64,000 nucleotides of DNA from CBDCBA01 sp965214125 (GTDB lineage: Bacteria; Planctomycetota; Phycisphaerae; Tepidisphaerales; Tepidisphaeraceae), in the NCBI GenBank assembly GCA_965214125.1, contig CBDCBA010000035.1:62001-126000 (forward strand). The letters run 5' to 3'. Positions within the stretch are counted from its first letter, which is position 1. Each line of letters begins with the position of its first letter. Positions 31,814-41,225 of the stretch are shown piece by piece. The notes under the pieces were generated by a model that saw only the letters and a list, made by a program, of their open reading frames with translations, was not told the origin of the DNA and made no database searches. Both the position numbers and the translations under genes were made by a program.

Positions 31814-34000
31814 ATGCCCTGGGAGCTCACGATCATCGATGCCGCCGTTCCGACCTCCACCGAGACGGAGGCGCTCAACGCCTTCTGCACCGGCGACTTT
31901 GACGGCGACGGCAAACCGGAGGCGATTTCCGCGGGCGTCGGCGTGATCGTCTGGCACCGCCCGCTCACCGGCGAGACCGGCACGATCCGCCGCGTCGAGG
32001 GAATGTACGGCGTCGGGTTGATCGCCCACGACATCGACGGCGATGGCCGCGACGAGGTCGTCACGGCCCACAACGATGGCGGGACGTGGCGCGTCGTCTG
32101 GTACAAGCCGCGCGACACAACGCTCGCCGAGTGGGACGAGCACGTGATCGACGGCGACTTCCGAGGGCTGCTGCACGACATCGTCGCCGCCGATCTTGAC
32201 GGTGACGGCGTGGCCGAACTCGTTGGCAACCGCTGCTACTGCGACACGCCCGGCCTGGTCGCGTGGAAGCGCGGCGACGACCCGACGCAGCCGTGGCAGG
32301 CGTTCGAGATTCAAAGTGGCCGCGTTGAAGAAGGCCTCGCCGTCGCGGATGTCGACGGCGACGGGCGGCCGGAGGTGGTCAGCGGCGTGCGCGTGTACAA
32401 GCAGTCAACCGGCGGCCTTGGCGGCAACTGGACGAGAGAGGAGTTCGCCCCAAGCCTGCGCGAGATGTGCCGCGTCGCCGCCGTCGACATCACCGGCAAC
32501 GGCATGCCCGACCTCGTCGCGATCGACAGCGAGTACCTCGACGGCAAGCTCGTCTGGTGCGAGCGCGGCGACGACGGCGCCTGGACCGAGCACGAGATCA
32601 AGCGCGGCATCTACTACGGCCACTCGCTCCAGGTGCGGCGCGACGGCGACGAGGTTCGCGTCGTCGTCGGCGAGATGCACCGCGGCGGCTGGAACCCGCC
32701 GTACAACCACCGGGCCAAGATCTACGACTTCCGCTCGAACGACGGCGGCGAGTCGTGGCGGGAGTCCATCCTCTACGAGGGCGCCGGCACGCACGAGGCG
32801 GAGCTGGCCGACATCGACGGCGACGGCGAGGAAGAGCTCGTCGGCAAGGAGTGGCACCACCCGCGTGTCCACAGCTTCAAGCGCGTCGACAGCGTGCCCT
32901 TTGCCGATTGGCGTCACACGTTCCTCGACCGCGACAAGCCGGAGGTCGGCATCGACGCCGTCGTGGGCGACATCGACGGCGACGGGCACGACGACGTGGC
33001 GTGCGGCTCGTGGTGGTACCACCTGCCCAGCGGCCGGCGTTACCACGTCGAGGGCATCTGCCAGATTATCGCGATCCACGACTTCGACGGCGACGGCAAG
33101 CCCGAGCTGATCGCCACGCTGCGCAAGGGGGACGGCAAGGGATACGACGGCCTGCAAAGCGAGCTCGCGTACTGCAAAACGGATGATCCCACGGGCGGCA
33201 AGTGGCAGATCACGCCGATCGGCACGGGCATCGGCGACTGGCCGCACGGGTGCGTCGCAGGGCCGCTGTTGCCCGGCGGGAAGCCGGCGCTGGTGACGAG
33301 CTACCACTCCGCTCACGCCTGGGGTGACGGTGGCAAGGAGCATTATCCGGAACTCTGGACGCCCCCGGCCGACCCGGCATCGGGCGAGTGGGAACGTCAC
33401 CCGATCGCAGAAGTGCCCTACGGCGAGGAACTGCTGCTGGCCGACCTGACCGGCAACGGGCTGACGGATGTGATCGCCGGCTGCTGGTGGCTGGAGAACA
33501 AGGGCGACGGCACGTTCGACACGCACGTGATCGCCGAGGACTTCTACCCCGCCCGCATCGCCCTGGCCGACCTGCTCGGCGATGGCACGCCCTGCCTGGT
33601 GATGGGGCGCGAGGTGATGGACTACGAGACGAAGACCGTCCCGTGGTCGCCGCTGGCCTACTTCACGCCGGGCGACGACATCCGCCGGCCGTGGAGCAAG
33701 CGGGTGATTGACTTGGTCCGCTGCGCCCACAGCGTCGGCGCCGCCGACCTCGACGGCGACGGTGTGCCGGAGCTCGTCGTCGGCGAGCACTACCCGTTCG
33801 CCCCCTACCGCAGCCACTGCAAGCTCTTCGCCTACAAGCGCGCCGACGCGGGGGGCAAGACGTGGAAGCGCTACGAGCTCGACCACGGCTACGAGCACCA
33901 CGACGGCTGCAAGATCGTCCGGTTGGCCGACGGCAAACCCGGTGTCGTCAGCCATGCCTGGCAGGAGCCGAACTACCTGCACCTGTGGCGACTGGCGTGA
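31814..34000 (+). CDS. Large FG-GAP/VCBS repeat protein without signal peptide
   Basis: A 728-residue protein built of about ten repeats with D-x-D-G-D-G calcium loops (DFDGDGKPEA, DIDGDGRDEV, DLDGDGVAEL, DVDGDGRPEV, DIDGDGEEEL, DIDGDGHDDV, DFDGDGKPEL, DLDGDGVPEL). These are the FG-GAP/VCBS units that stack as beta-propeller blades. Such proteins are normally exported, but this one begins MPWELTIIDAAVP with no hydrophobic signal. Related planctomycete proteins occur with sulfatases and lyases. A structural or ligand-binding role is likely; the mode of export is unknown. Confidence 0.85.
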   Translation: MPWELTIIDAAVPTSTETEALNAFCTGDFDGDGKPEAISAGVGVIVWHRPLTGETGTIRRVEGMYGVGLIAHDIDGDGRDEVVTAHNDGGTWRVVWYKPRDTTLAEWDEHVIDGDFRGLLHDIVAADLDGDGVAELVGNRCYCDTPGLVAWKRGDDPTQPWQAFEIQSGRVEEGLAVADVDGDGRPEVVSGVRVYKQSTGGLGGNWTREEFAPSLREMCRVAAVDITGNGMPDLVAIDSEYLDGKLVWCERGDDGAWTEHEIKRGIYYGHSLQVRRDGDEVRVVVGEMHRGGWNPPYNHRAKIYDFRSNDGGESWRESILYEGAGTHEAELADIDGDGEEELVGKEWHHPRVHSFKRVDSVPFADWRHTFLDRDKPEVGIDAVVGDIDGDGHDDVACGSWWYHLPSGRRYHVEGICQIIAIHDFDGDGKPELIATLRKGDGKGYDGLQSELAYCKTDDPTGGKWQITPIGTGIGDWPHGCVAGPLLPGGKPALVTSYHSAHAWGDGGKEHYPELWTPPADPASGEWERHPIAEVPYGEELLLADLTGNGLTDVIAGCWWLENKGDGTFDTHVIAEDFYPARIALADLLGDGTPCLVMGREVMDYETKTVPWSPLAYFTPGDDIRRPWSKRVIDLVRCAHSVGAADLDGDGVPELVVGEHYPFAPYRSHCKLFAYKRADAGGKTWKRYELDHGYEHHDGCKIVRLADGKPGVVSHAWQEPNYLHLWRLA

Positions 34001-34061
34001 CTGAAGTCGCTCATATCGTGTATGAGCGAAGTCAATCAGACTGAGTCGATGACCACTGCGG

Positions 34062-35501
34062 CTAGTCGAGCAGGTTCGGCACGCTGTTGAAGGCGAACGG
34101 CACGTCGAGCCAGACGGCGGTGCGGGCGGCGGTGCAGGTTAACTGAAACGGTGCGTCGGCGGCGGTGCCCTCCCGCGGCGACTCGACGAACTCGAGCTGG
34201 TACTCCACGCCGCCGCTGGCGCCGAGGCGCGTCCGGGTCGTGGCGCGGCGGAGCGTCTCGCCGTGGCGTGACAGGCGGCAGCCGGCGAGCGACGCGATCA
34301 CGAGGCGCTCGCCGGCCGCGTCGACCGGGCGGAGCATCTCGAACGAGGCCGCGTAACGGCGGTGCCCCTCGGCGTCGCCGGGGCGCGGCGAGATGGACTT
34401 GATTCGCACGGCCACCGGCTCGCCGGCCACGATCCAACGCGGTACCTCGCCCATTGCATCGGGAACGAGTTCGATGGCGTGTGCCGTCAGCTCCCCGCCG
34501 ACAAGCGTGCGGAAGCGGCCGGCAACCGAGAGCGGACCAGCCGCGGGCGGGTGCGCGTCGCTCAGCGGGAGCTTCAGCGACAGCAGGACGCGGCCGGCGG
34601 TCCACTCGGCGCGGGACACGAGTCGGTCGCCGTCGTCGGCCGGCTGGCCGGCGGGAACCCCCGGAGTTTCGGCGAAGCCGACGCGCAGGGCACCGGCGTC
34701 GGCGATCATCTGGGAGGGGGCATCGCCCGGCAGCAGACTGCGTCCGGCGGCGTCGGTAACGCGGGTCCACTCGACCTCCACGTCGCGCGGGCCGATCTGA
34801 AATCGCGGCTCCAGGTGGGCGGCGAAGTCAATCGACAGCACCGTCTCGCGCCGGCTCGTGGCCGATGCGCCCAGGCCGTCGGTCGCAACAGAGTGGGTCA
34901 CGCGGCCGCCACGCTGCGTCAGAAGCAGCGGCCCGGCCGCCTGCGTCTGCCCGACAAGCTGCCGCTCGCCGGTGGCGTTGATGATCTTCAAATCCAACTT
35001 CTGCGGCCCACGCGCACTGGAGGCGAGATCCCAACCGTGCTGTTCGCACAACGTCGCGAGCGCGTCCATTGCCGGAACGTCGTGCAGGTCGACGTCGATC
35101 CGGGCCGGGGTCAGCCGGGCGTCTGCTTCCAGCGCAAGTCCGGCTTGCCCGGCGATTTTCACGATGACGTCGGCGGGCGTGGCGGCGTGGAGTTCGAGCG
35201 TGATGTGCCGGGCGTCTGACTCGGCATGGGCGTGCAGTTCGCGGGCGATGCCGGCCAGCCGCGCCCGCGCCTCGGCGGGCGTGTCGGGATGGTCCAGCGC
35301 CCGCCGTACGGTCGGCAGCGCGGATGCGCCGAGTTCGAGCAGCGACGTCTGTGCCTGTCGCCGGGCGGTAAAGCGCGGGTCGTCGAGTTGGGCGACGAGG
35401 GTGTCGACCGTGTCGGCCGCCGGTGCGGAGCCGGCGACGGCGGAGTTGGAAATCAGTAGCGTCGCGACGAGCGCGACGGATCGAATCGGGTTGTGCAGCA
35501 T
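34062..35501 (-). CDS. Exported protein with HEAT-like helices and STN-like domain
   Basis: A 479-residue protein with a signal peptide (MLHNPIRSVALVATLLISNSAVAG). Residues ~30-95 form paired helices (DTLVAQLDDPRFTARRQAQT ... ALDHPDTPAEARARLAGIAR) typical of planctomycete HEAT-like exported proteins. Residues ~97-165 (ITLELHAATPADVIVKIAGQ, IDVDLHDVPAMDALATLCEQ) resemble the secretin/TonB short N-terminal (STN) fold. The rest is beta-rich with no recognised motif and ends AFNSVPNLLD. The ATG is at 35499-35501. The function is unknown. Confidence 0.7.
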   Translation of the reverse strand: MLHNPIRSVALVATLLISNSAVAGSAPAADTVDTLVAQLDDPRFTARRQAQTSLLELGASALPTVRRALDHPDTPAEARARLAGIARELHAHAESDARHITLELHAATPADVIVKIAGQAGLALEADARLTPARIDVDLHDVPAMDALATLCEQHGWDLASSARGPQKLDLKIINATGERQLVGQTQAAGPLLLTQRGGRVTHSVATDGLGASATSRRETVLSIDFAAHLEPRFQIGPRDVEVEWTRVTDAAGRSLLPGDAPSQMIADAGALRVGFAETPGVPAGQPADDGDRLVSRAEWTAGRVLLSLKLPLSDAHPPAAGPLSVAGRFRTLVGGELTAHAIELVPDAMGEVPRWIVAGEPVAVRIKSISPRPGDAEGHRRYAASFEMLRPVDAAGERLVIASLAGCRLSRHGETLRRATTRTRLGASGGVEYQLEFVESPREGTAADAPFQLTCTAARTAVWLDVPFAFNSVPNLLD

Positions 35502-35791
35502 GAGCGCCTCCAGCCGAGCATCGGCGGCGGGCGGGGCCAACTTTCGCGCGACCGGTGCGAAAGCACGCCCGAACGGAACAGCGACGAACACCTCGGCCGC
35601 TTGGGCCGCCCGGCGATTTCGAACCGCCGATGGCCTACCGATACATCGGCGGTTGACGCCGCGGCCGATAACGTGATTCTGGATTTCATTGTCGTCTCAC
35701 GCGGTTCGGTTGCGACTGCCCCGTTGGTGCCCCCGGCTGCTGCGCGGGTGAAACGCCACCAGCATCTGGTGATCGCGAAGCGATGTCGCGT

Positions 35792-37306
35792 TCACTCCGG
35801 CACAAACTCCCGGTCGAGTTCCTCGAGCGTGCGAGGGTCGACCACGTAGCGAATCGTGCCCAGCATCGTGACGGCGAAGCGACCGCCATCGGCGTCCGCG
35901 TCGCGTTCCAGCAGCACAACCGGCGTCAGGTCCGGAACGACGCCGCCCATCGCGCCGCCGCCCACCGGCCCGCGCTGCATGAGCGTGACCCCAATGCGTG
36001 CCATCCCTTCGTCGAAAACGCCGGCCGCTTCGTACGCACTGGCAATCTTCGTTGCTGCTGCCGTGGTGGTCTTGCCACCGATGTCTACAGGCCCGAGATC
36101 AGGAAGATCCAAAGTTCCTTTGACGCCGACGGAGAACGGCTGAGAGAAGGTCGAACTTGGCAGTGGGAAGTCACCGATAAACACTTGCACAAGGTCGCCG
36201 GCGCTCAAATACGTTCCTACTGGCACCTCGCGGTAAAGGTACACGTTCGGCTCGAACGCCGGCTCGTCCGCGTCGGGTTGCCAGTACGGCGCGACGTCAC
36301 TGAGCTGGCGCGGGGGGCGGAGGTTCTCGCTGATGTACCGGTCAACGCTCGCCTTCATCAACGTCGCCTGACGTTGTCGTTCATCGCGCGCGTCGCGCTG
36401 CTGCGTGGTGGGCGGGCGAACGTCGGCGGGCGCTGCGGCCACGCCATCCTTCTGCGCTTCCCCGCCTTGGCCGGCGTACGTCGCGACGCCGGCGGTGGTG
36501 AGCAGGCCGGCGGCGGCGAGGGTGGCGGCGAGTTTGAGTTGGGTTGTGGTCATGGCGGTCATCGCTCCTTTGGCGATGAGGAAAGAGGCCGATCCGGCGG
36601 CCGGCGACAGCGCGGCGCGGGTGGCGGCGGAGATCAGGTGGGCCGGCGCATGCCCCGCCGCGCGGGCGGCGAGCAGGCCGGCGAGGGTCGTGGTGGCCAG
36701 GCTCACGCCGCGCCGGTCGAGCAGGTCGCGCAGGCGCCCCGTCGCCCGGCTGACGCGCTGCTTGGCGGCGTCGCGCGAGACGTTCAGTGCCGCAGCGACC
36801 TCGTCGATGCCGCGCCCCTCGAAGTGGCGCAGCGTCACGGCGACCTGGTCGTCGCGCGAAAGGCGCAGCACGCAGTCATCAAGGATCGGGCGAACCTCGC
36901 GCCAGGCGAGCACCTCGGCGGGGTCTGGGCCGGCGGCGTGGTCGGTGTGCATGGTCGAACGGGTGGAGGTCTCCTGCGCGGCGCGTTGCTCGTGGCGGCG
37001 CCGGCGGCGGTCAACCTTGTTCGCGTTGTTGGCCGCGAGCTGCACCGTCTTGAGCAGCCACGGCCCGACCGTCGCGTGGCGGGTCAGGCGGCGGGCTTTC
37101 TTCGCGAGCACGATGAAGGCGGCCTGGGCGACGTCCTCGGCGCGGTGGCCGTCATCCGTGCGACGCCGGGCCGCGGCGAGGACGAGGCCGGCGTGGCGTT
37201 GCACGACGGCGGCGAAGGCCAAGTCGTCGCCGTCGCGGGCGAAGCGGCGCAGTAGATCACCATCGTGCCGGGCGAGCGTTGAGGATTCGGCGACGGCGTG
37301 TGCCAC
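35792..37306 (-). CDS. ECF sigma factor fused to a membrane segment and a polysaccharide-export-like domain
   Basis: A 504-residue protein with three parts. Residues ~12-115 are sigma region 2 (LLRRFARDGDDLAFAAVVQR, DGHRAEDVAQAAFIVLAKKA, GPWLLKTVQLAANNANK). Residues ~137-200 are region 4 (RLSRDDQVAVTLRHFEGRGI, ALNVSRDAAKQRVSRATGRL). A membrane helix lies at ~256-278. The C-terminus at ~355-445 matches the Wza-type polysaccharide export N-terminal domain (LSAGDLVQVFIGDF, GTLDLPDLGPVDIGG, TTTAAATKIASAYEAAG). This topology puts sigma inside and the export-like domain outside. GTG 37306 is chosen as start; the frame is open to 37606. No anti-sigma gene adjoins. Confidence 0.85.
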   Translation of the reverse strand: MAHAVAESSTLARHDGDLLRRFARDGDDLAFAAVVQRHAGLVLAAARRRTDDGHRAEDVAQAAFIVLAKKARRLTRHATVGPWLLKTVQLAANNANKVDRRRRRHEQRAAQETSTRSTMHTDHAAGPDPAEVLAWREVRPILDDCVLRLSRDDQVAVTLRHFEGRGIDEVAAALNVSRDAAKQRVSRATGRLRDLLDRRGVSLATTTLAGLLAARAAGHAPAHLISAATRAALSPAAGSASFLIAKGAMTAMTTTQLKLAATLAAAGLLTTAGVATYAGQGGEAQKDGVAAAPADVRPPTTQQRDARDERQRQATLMKASVDRYISENLRPPRQLSDVAPYWQPDADEPAFEPNVYLYREVPVGTYLSAGDLVQVFIGDFPLPSSTFSQPFSVGVKGTLDLPDLGPVDIGGKTTTAAATKIASAYEAAGVFDEGMARIGVTLMQRGPVGGGAMGGVVPDLTPVVLLERDADADGGRFAVTMLGTIRYVVDPRTLEELDREFVPE

Positions 37307-37496
37307 TGCCAGGAAAATGTACGGTCGATCGCGGCGGTGACAGAGTCCGGCGATTTCCACGGTGGTGCCGCCGCGTCGGAGGCCGGTTGATTCGTCGCGG
37401 GTCCTGCCTACGCTCCCCCCTTCCGCCGCCGCTTCCCGCGGGGTTCGCCCCGCGCCGAGTCGGCGGCCTTTGTTTGTCCCGAGTTTTCGCCAAGAA

Positions 37497-38909
37497 ATGG
37501 CCACCAACCGCAGCCAGCATCGCAAGGCGACCGACGTCGAGCCGGACGGGCAGCCCGAAATCCTCGGCCGCCTGCCGGGTGCCGATGCGCCCGCCGATGC
37601 GCCCATCGCTGCACAGGGGGAACGCCGCGATCCCGAGGGTCTGCCGCCGCACCTGGTGCTGACCGAGCGTGCCGTGGCCGACTTCGTCGCCTGGCTCGAG
37701 GCGCGCGGCTGCGGCGACTGGACGGTGCTGCACTCGCCCGACGACGAGATCTACGAGATCGACCGCCACCTCGGTGTCCTCGTCGACGAGGGGCAGCCCG
37801 TGCCGACGTGGGATCCGCCCCCGACGCTGAGCCGCGCCACCGGTCGGCAGCCGACGGTGCGCAACAGCGACAGCGACGCGCAGAACCCCGGCGGGTTCTA
37901 CGGGCCTGGCTTCCTGATGCTCGAGGCGTGGGGCGTGGCCGTGGCGCGGTGGTACTGGATCGACCCAGAGTTCAACACGGCCGACACGCTTTGGCTCGCG
38001 GCGACGAGCGGGCCCGAGGCGTACGACGCGCTGCGAGAGCGCGTCCGCGAGATTCGCCACGGCGGCACGACGGCCGTCTGGCAGATCGTCCGCGGCGCCG
38101 CCTCGCAGGACGGGCCGCGCGTGAACCGCAAGCGCAACGCCGGCAAGGAGCTCGTCGTCGCGGCGGCGCTGCAGGAACAGATCGACCGCGACGTGCTCGG
38201 GTTCTTCAAGCCGAAGGTGCGCCGGCTGTACAAGAAGCTGGACGTTCCCTACCGCCGCGGCGTGCTCCTGCACGGGCCGCCGGGCAACGGCAAGACGAGC
38301 CTGATCCGCATGATCGGCGGGCGGCTGCCCAAGATTCCGTTCCTGCTGATGCGCAGCGACCGCGAGGTGGACGACCGCGCCGTGCGCCGCGTGATCGACC
38401 GCTGGCAGCAGCAGGCGCCGGCGGCGCTGGTGATCGAGGATCTCAACTGGCTGCTCAAGCAGGTGGATGTCGCGCAGTTTCTGAACCTGCTCGACGGCAT
38501 CGAGCGCCAAGACGCCAAGGGCCTTCTGTTGCTGGCGACGACCAATCACCCCGAGCAACTCGACCCGGCGGTCAACAACCGGCCCGGCCGGTTCGACGTG
38601 ACGATCGAGCTGCCCAACCCGAACACGGGCCTGCGCCGCCAGTTCCTCGACAGGAACCTGCCGGACCTGCCCGACGAGACGCGCGGCAAAGCGGCCGACA
38701 AGGCCGACGGGCTGAGCTTCGCGCATCTCCGCGAGGTGCTGCGGCTGAGCGGTTTGCTGGCAATCGAGGCGGGCCGGGATAACCGGGACGCCGCCGACGT
38801 GCTGAAGGCGGTGGACCTGGTGCGTGACGGTCACGACCGCGCCGCCCGCGGCTTCCCGAAGCCGCCGGAGCTGCCGTTTGGCTTACAACACAAGCGGCGT
38901 CGGGATTGA
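37497..38909 (+). CDS. AAA-family ATPase
   Basis: A 470-residue protein. The N-terminal ~230 residues include a segment resembling a recruitment domain (AVADFVAWLEARGCGDWTVL, GFYGPGFLMLEAWGVAVARW). The AAA module (~250-420) has Walker A HGPPGNGKTSL, a Walker B-like ALVIEDLNW, sensor 1 LLLATTNHPEQLD and an arginine-finger box NNRPGRFD. The domain is closest in style to BCS1/proteasome-type AAA proteins. The ATG at 37497 is 190 bases from the divergent sigma gene. The substrate is unknown; a chaperone or remodelling role is the general expectation. Confidence 0.85.
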   Translation: MATNRSQHRKATDVEPDGQPEILGRLPGADAPADAPIAAQGERRDPEGLPPHLVLTERAVADFVAWLEARGCGDWTVLHSPDDEIYEIDRHLGVLVDEGQPVPTWDPPPTLSRATGRQPTVRNSDSDAQNPGGFYGPGFLMLEAWGVAVARWYWIDPEFNTADTLWLAATSGPEAYDALRERVREIRHGGTTAVWQIVRGAASQDGPRVNRKRNAGKELVVAAALQEQIDRDVLGFFKPKVRRLYKKLDVPYRRGVLLHGPPGNGKTSLIRMIGGRLPKIPFLLMRSDREVDDRAVRRVIDRWQQQAPAALVIEDLNWLLKQVDVAQFLNLLDGIERQDAKGLLLLATTNHPEQLDPAVNNRPGRFDVTIELPNPNTGLRRQFLDRNLPDLPDETRGKAADKADGLSFAHLREVLRLSGLLAIEAGRDNRDAADVLKAVDLVRDGHDRAARGFPKPPELPFGLQHKRRRD

Positions 38910-38930
38910 CGGGCGCGGTAGACTGCGGGA

Positions 38931-39197
38931 ATGAAGACCGTCCCCCTCGCCGAGGCCGCGACGCGGCTGTTGGAACTCGTGGCGGAATCGCGGCGCACGG
39001 GCGAGCGCATCACCGTCGTTGATGACGAAGGGCCCATCGTTCGCATTGGTCCTGACAGAGCGTCGGAACGAGAACCTGAAGTCGAAATCCGGAGGCGGCA
39101 TGCAGCGGCGATGGCCGGGCTGCGTGAGCTGCGTGAGCGGCTTCAACCCGCGACAATGCAGGAAATTCGCGATGCGATCAACGAGGGCCGCCGATGA
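38931..39197 (+). CDS. Phd/YefM-like antitoxin
   Basis: An 88-residue protein beginning MKTVPLAEAATRLLELVAES followed by ERITVVDDEGPIVRIGP, the Phd/YefM fold that binds DNA as a dimer. The C-terminal helical part (LRELRERLQPATMQEIRDAI) would neutralise the toxin. Its stop overlaps the toxin start by 4 bases, and the AAA gene lies 21 bases upstream. Confidence 0.82.
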   Translation: MKTVPLAEAATRLLELVAESRRTGERITVVDDEGPIVRIGPDRASEREPEVEIRRRHAAAMAGLRELRERLQPATMQEIRDAINEGRR

Positions 39198-39604
39198 GTC
39201 GTGGCAATGGATTCGTAGTCGATGCCAACGTGTGCCTCGCATGGCTACTGCGCGAGCCGCAGGGCGAGCGAGCCGGCAAGTGGCTAGACCAGGGTGGACT
39301 TGTGGTTCCCAACCTTTGGCCGCTCGAGATCCTCAATACGCTTCTCGTGCGTGAACGCCAGAAGCGAGCAACAGCCGTGGACTCGTCCGATGCGCTGACC
39401 CTGTTGGCACAGCTGGATGTTGAGGTGGTTACAGGAAGCACGTTGGCTGATCCGCAAGCCTTCCTTGATTTCGCCCGCCCGCATCAGCTCTCCAGCTACG
39501 ACGCCACCTACCTGTACCTCGCCGTTGAGCGTGGGCTGCCGCTGCTGACGTTCGACAAGAACCTGCGCGCCGCGGCGGATCGGGTGGGGGTTGCGTTGCT
39601 CTGA
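39194..39604 (+). CDS. vapC: VapC-like PIN-domain toxin
   Basis: A 136-residue PIN-domain ribonuclease. The acidic triad/tetrad is visible: Asp in FVVDANVCLAWLL, Glu in LWPLEILNTLLV, Asp in SSYDATYLYLA and Asp in PLLTFDKNLRAAA. VapC toxins cleave tRNA or rRNA and are held by their antitoxin. Translationally coupled to the Phd-like gene (ATGA overlap). Confidence 0.9.
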   Translation: MSRGNGFVVDANVCLAWLLREPQGERAGKWLDQGGLVVPNLWPLEILNTLLVRERQKRATAVDSSDALTLLAQLDVEVVTGSTLADPQAFLDFARPHQLSSYDATYLYLAVERGLPLLTFDKNLRAAADRVGVALL

Positions 39605-39609
39605 CGCGC

Positions 39610-41151
39610 TCACGCTTCGCCGGGGCCGTCGTCGCGGGCTTGCTGCTGGGTTTCCGGGCCGATCAGCAGCGTCATCTGGCGGTCCTCGCCGACGGCGGTG
39701 ACGCGCACGGTGTAGGAGTGCTGCTTGTCGCCCAGCGGGGCCGTGTCGCCGCGCCGGGGCCAGCGGCCGAGCTTGGCGGTGACGTAGCCGCCGAGCGTGT
39801 CGACATCCTCGGGCGGTTGCCACTCGCCCAGGGGCAGGTGGTCGCGCAGCTCGTGGAGCGGGAAGTTGCCCACGGCCCGGAACATCTCCCCCTCCTTCGC
39901 GAAGCGGGAGTCTGGCTGCTGCTCGATGTCGAACTCGTCCTCGATGTCGCCGACAATCTGCTCGACGATGTCCTCCATCGTCACCACGCCCGTCGTGCCG
40001 CCGTACTCGTCGACGACCACGCCCATGTGCGTCTTGGCCTCCTGCATCTGCTTGAGCGCCTTGGCGACGGGCAGCAGTTCGGGAATGAACAGGATCTCAC
40101 GCCGCACCGTCGGCAAATCAACCGTCCCGCTGCCGATCACGTGCGTCTCGCTCCCCGGCAGCCCGCCGGCGATCGCGATGGCTTCTCCCTCGGGCGTCGT
40201 CTCCTCCGCGAACTTCAGCCGGCCCGTCGACAGGTGGAGCTGCACGAACAAATCCTTCATGTGGACCAGGCCCACGACGTGGTCGAGGTCCTTCTCGCAC
40301 AACGGCAGCCGCGTGTACTCGCTCGTCTGCACCTTGCGCAGAATGTCGTTGATGGGCGCGTCGGTGAGCAGGTAGTCGACGTCGACGCGCGGGGTCATAA
40401 TCTGCCTGATCTTCAGGCCGCCGAAGTCGAAGGCGCCCGTGAGCAACTGGGCGTTGCCCTGCTCGATGACGCCCGCCTCGGTTGCCTGACGCAGCAGGCC
40501 GCGCAGCTCGTCGGCCGTGTGCGGCAAGGCGCCGTGGCTGGCCTCCTCCACCGGCACGCCGACCGCGCGCAGCAGCAGGTTGCTGGCACTGTTGAGCAGC
40601 CAGATCGCCGGGTAAGCCATGCCGGTGAACAGCACGAGCGGGATGCTCAAAATCGGCAGCAGGCGGTCCGGGTAGAAAATCGCCAGGTTCTTTGGCGCGA
40701 CCTCGCCCACGACCACGTGCAACGCCGTCATCAGCAATAGCGCGATGCCGCCGGCCAGCACGTGGTCGCCGAAGACGTCGGCGATGCCGAACCAGCCCAG
40801 CACCGGCTCGAACAGCGGCGCCACCGCCGGCTCGACCACGTACCCCAGGCCGAGGCTCGCGATGGTGATGCCGAGCTGGCACGTCGACAGGTAAAGGTCG
40901 AGCTTGTGCTTGATCGTCAGCCCCCACCGAGCCGGCAACGATTCCTTGGCGATCTCCTGCAAGCGGCTGGCGCGGGCGCCCACGGCAGCGAACTCTGCGG
41001 CGACGAAGAAGCCGTTCAGCGCCAACAGCGTGATCGCCACCAGCGCCCGCCACGTCATGCCCCACCAGGCGGCGTCGTGCCAGGCCCCGCCGTCACCGCC
41101 CGACGCTTGGAGGTCGGCGGCGGCGTCGGCGAAGAGCAGGCTGAGGGTCAC
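39610..41151 (-). CDS. HlyC/CorC-family transporter (CNNM-CBS-CorC domains)
   Basis: A 513-residue membrane protein. The CNNM (DUF21) transmembrane part covers ~30-210 (LLALNGFFVAAEFAAVGARA, QLGITIASLGLGYVVEPAV, HVVVGEVAPKNLAI). A CBS pair follows (IRQIMTPRVDVDYLLTDAPI ... THMGVVVDEYGGTTGVVTME). The C-terminal CorC_HlyC domain (~425-500) reads FRAVGNFPLHELRDHLP. Members act in Mg2+/Co2+ efflux or resistance; the old name hemolysin is misleading. It converges on the VapC gene with 5 bases between stops. Confidence 0.93.
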   Translation of the reverse strand: MTLSLLFADAAADLQASGGDGGAWHDAAWWGMTWRALVAITLLALNGFFVAAEFAAVGARASRLQEIAKESLPARWGLTIKHKLDLYLSTCQLGITIASLGLGYVVEPAVAPLFEPVLGWFGIADVFGDHVLAGGIALLLMTALHVVVGEVAPKNLAIFYPDRLLPILSIPLVLFTGMAYPAIWLLNSASNLLLRAVGVPVEEASHGALPHTADELRGLLRQATEAGVIEQGNAQLLTGAFDFGGLKIRQIMTPRVDVDYLLTDAPINDILRKVQTSEYTRLPLCEKDLDHVVGLVHMKDLFVQLHLSTGRLKFAEETTPEGEAIAIAGGLPGSETHVIGSGTVDLPTVRREILFIPELLPVAKALKQMQEAKTHMGVVVDEYGGTTGVVTMEDIVEQIVGDIEDEFDIEQQPDSRFAKEGEMFRAVGNFPLHELRDHLPLGEWQPPEDVDTLGGYVTAKLGRWPRRGDTAPLGDKQHSYTVRVTAVGEDRQMTLLIGPETQQQARDDGPGEA

Positions 41152-41225
41152 GGCAGTGTCGGTGTAGCGAGGCCGCCCCGCGGCGGCAAGCAGGTGGGGC
41201 GGGTCGACACCTTACGCAGTCCGCG

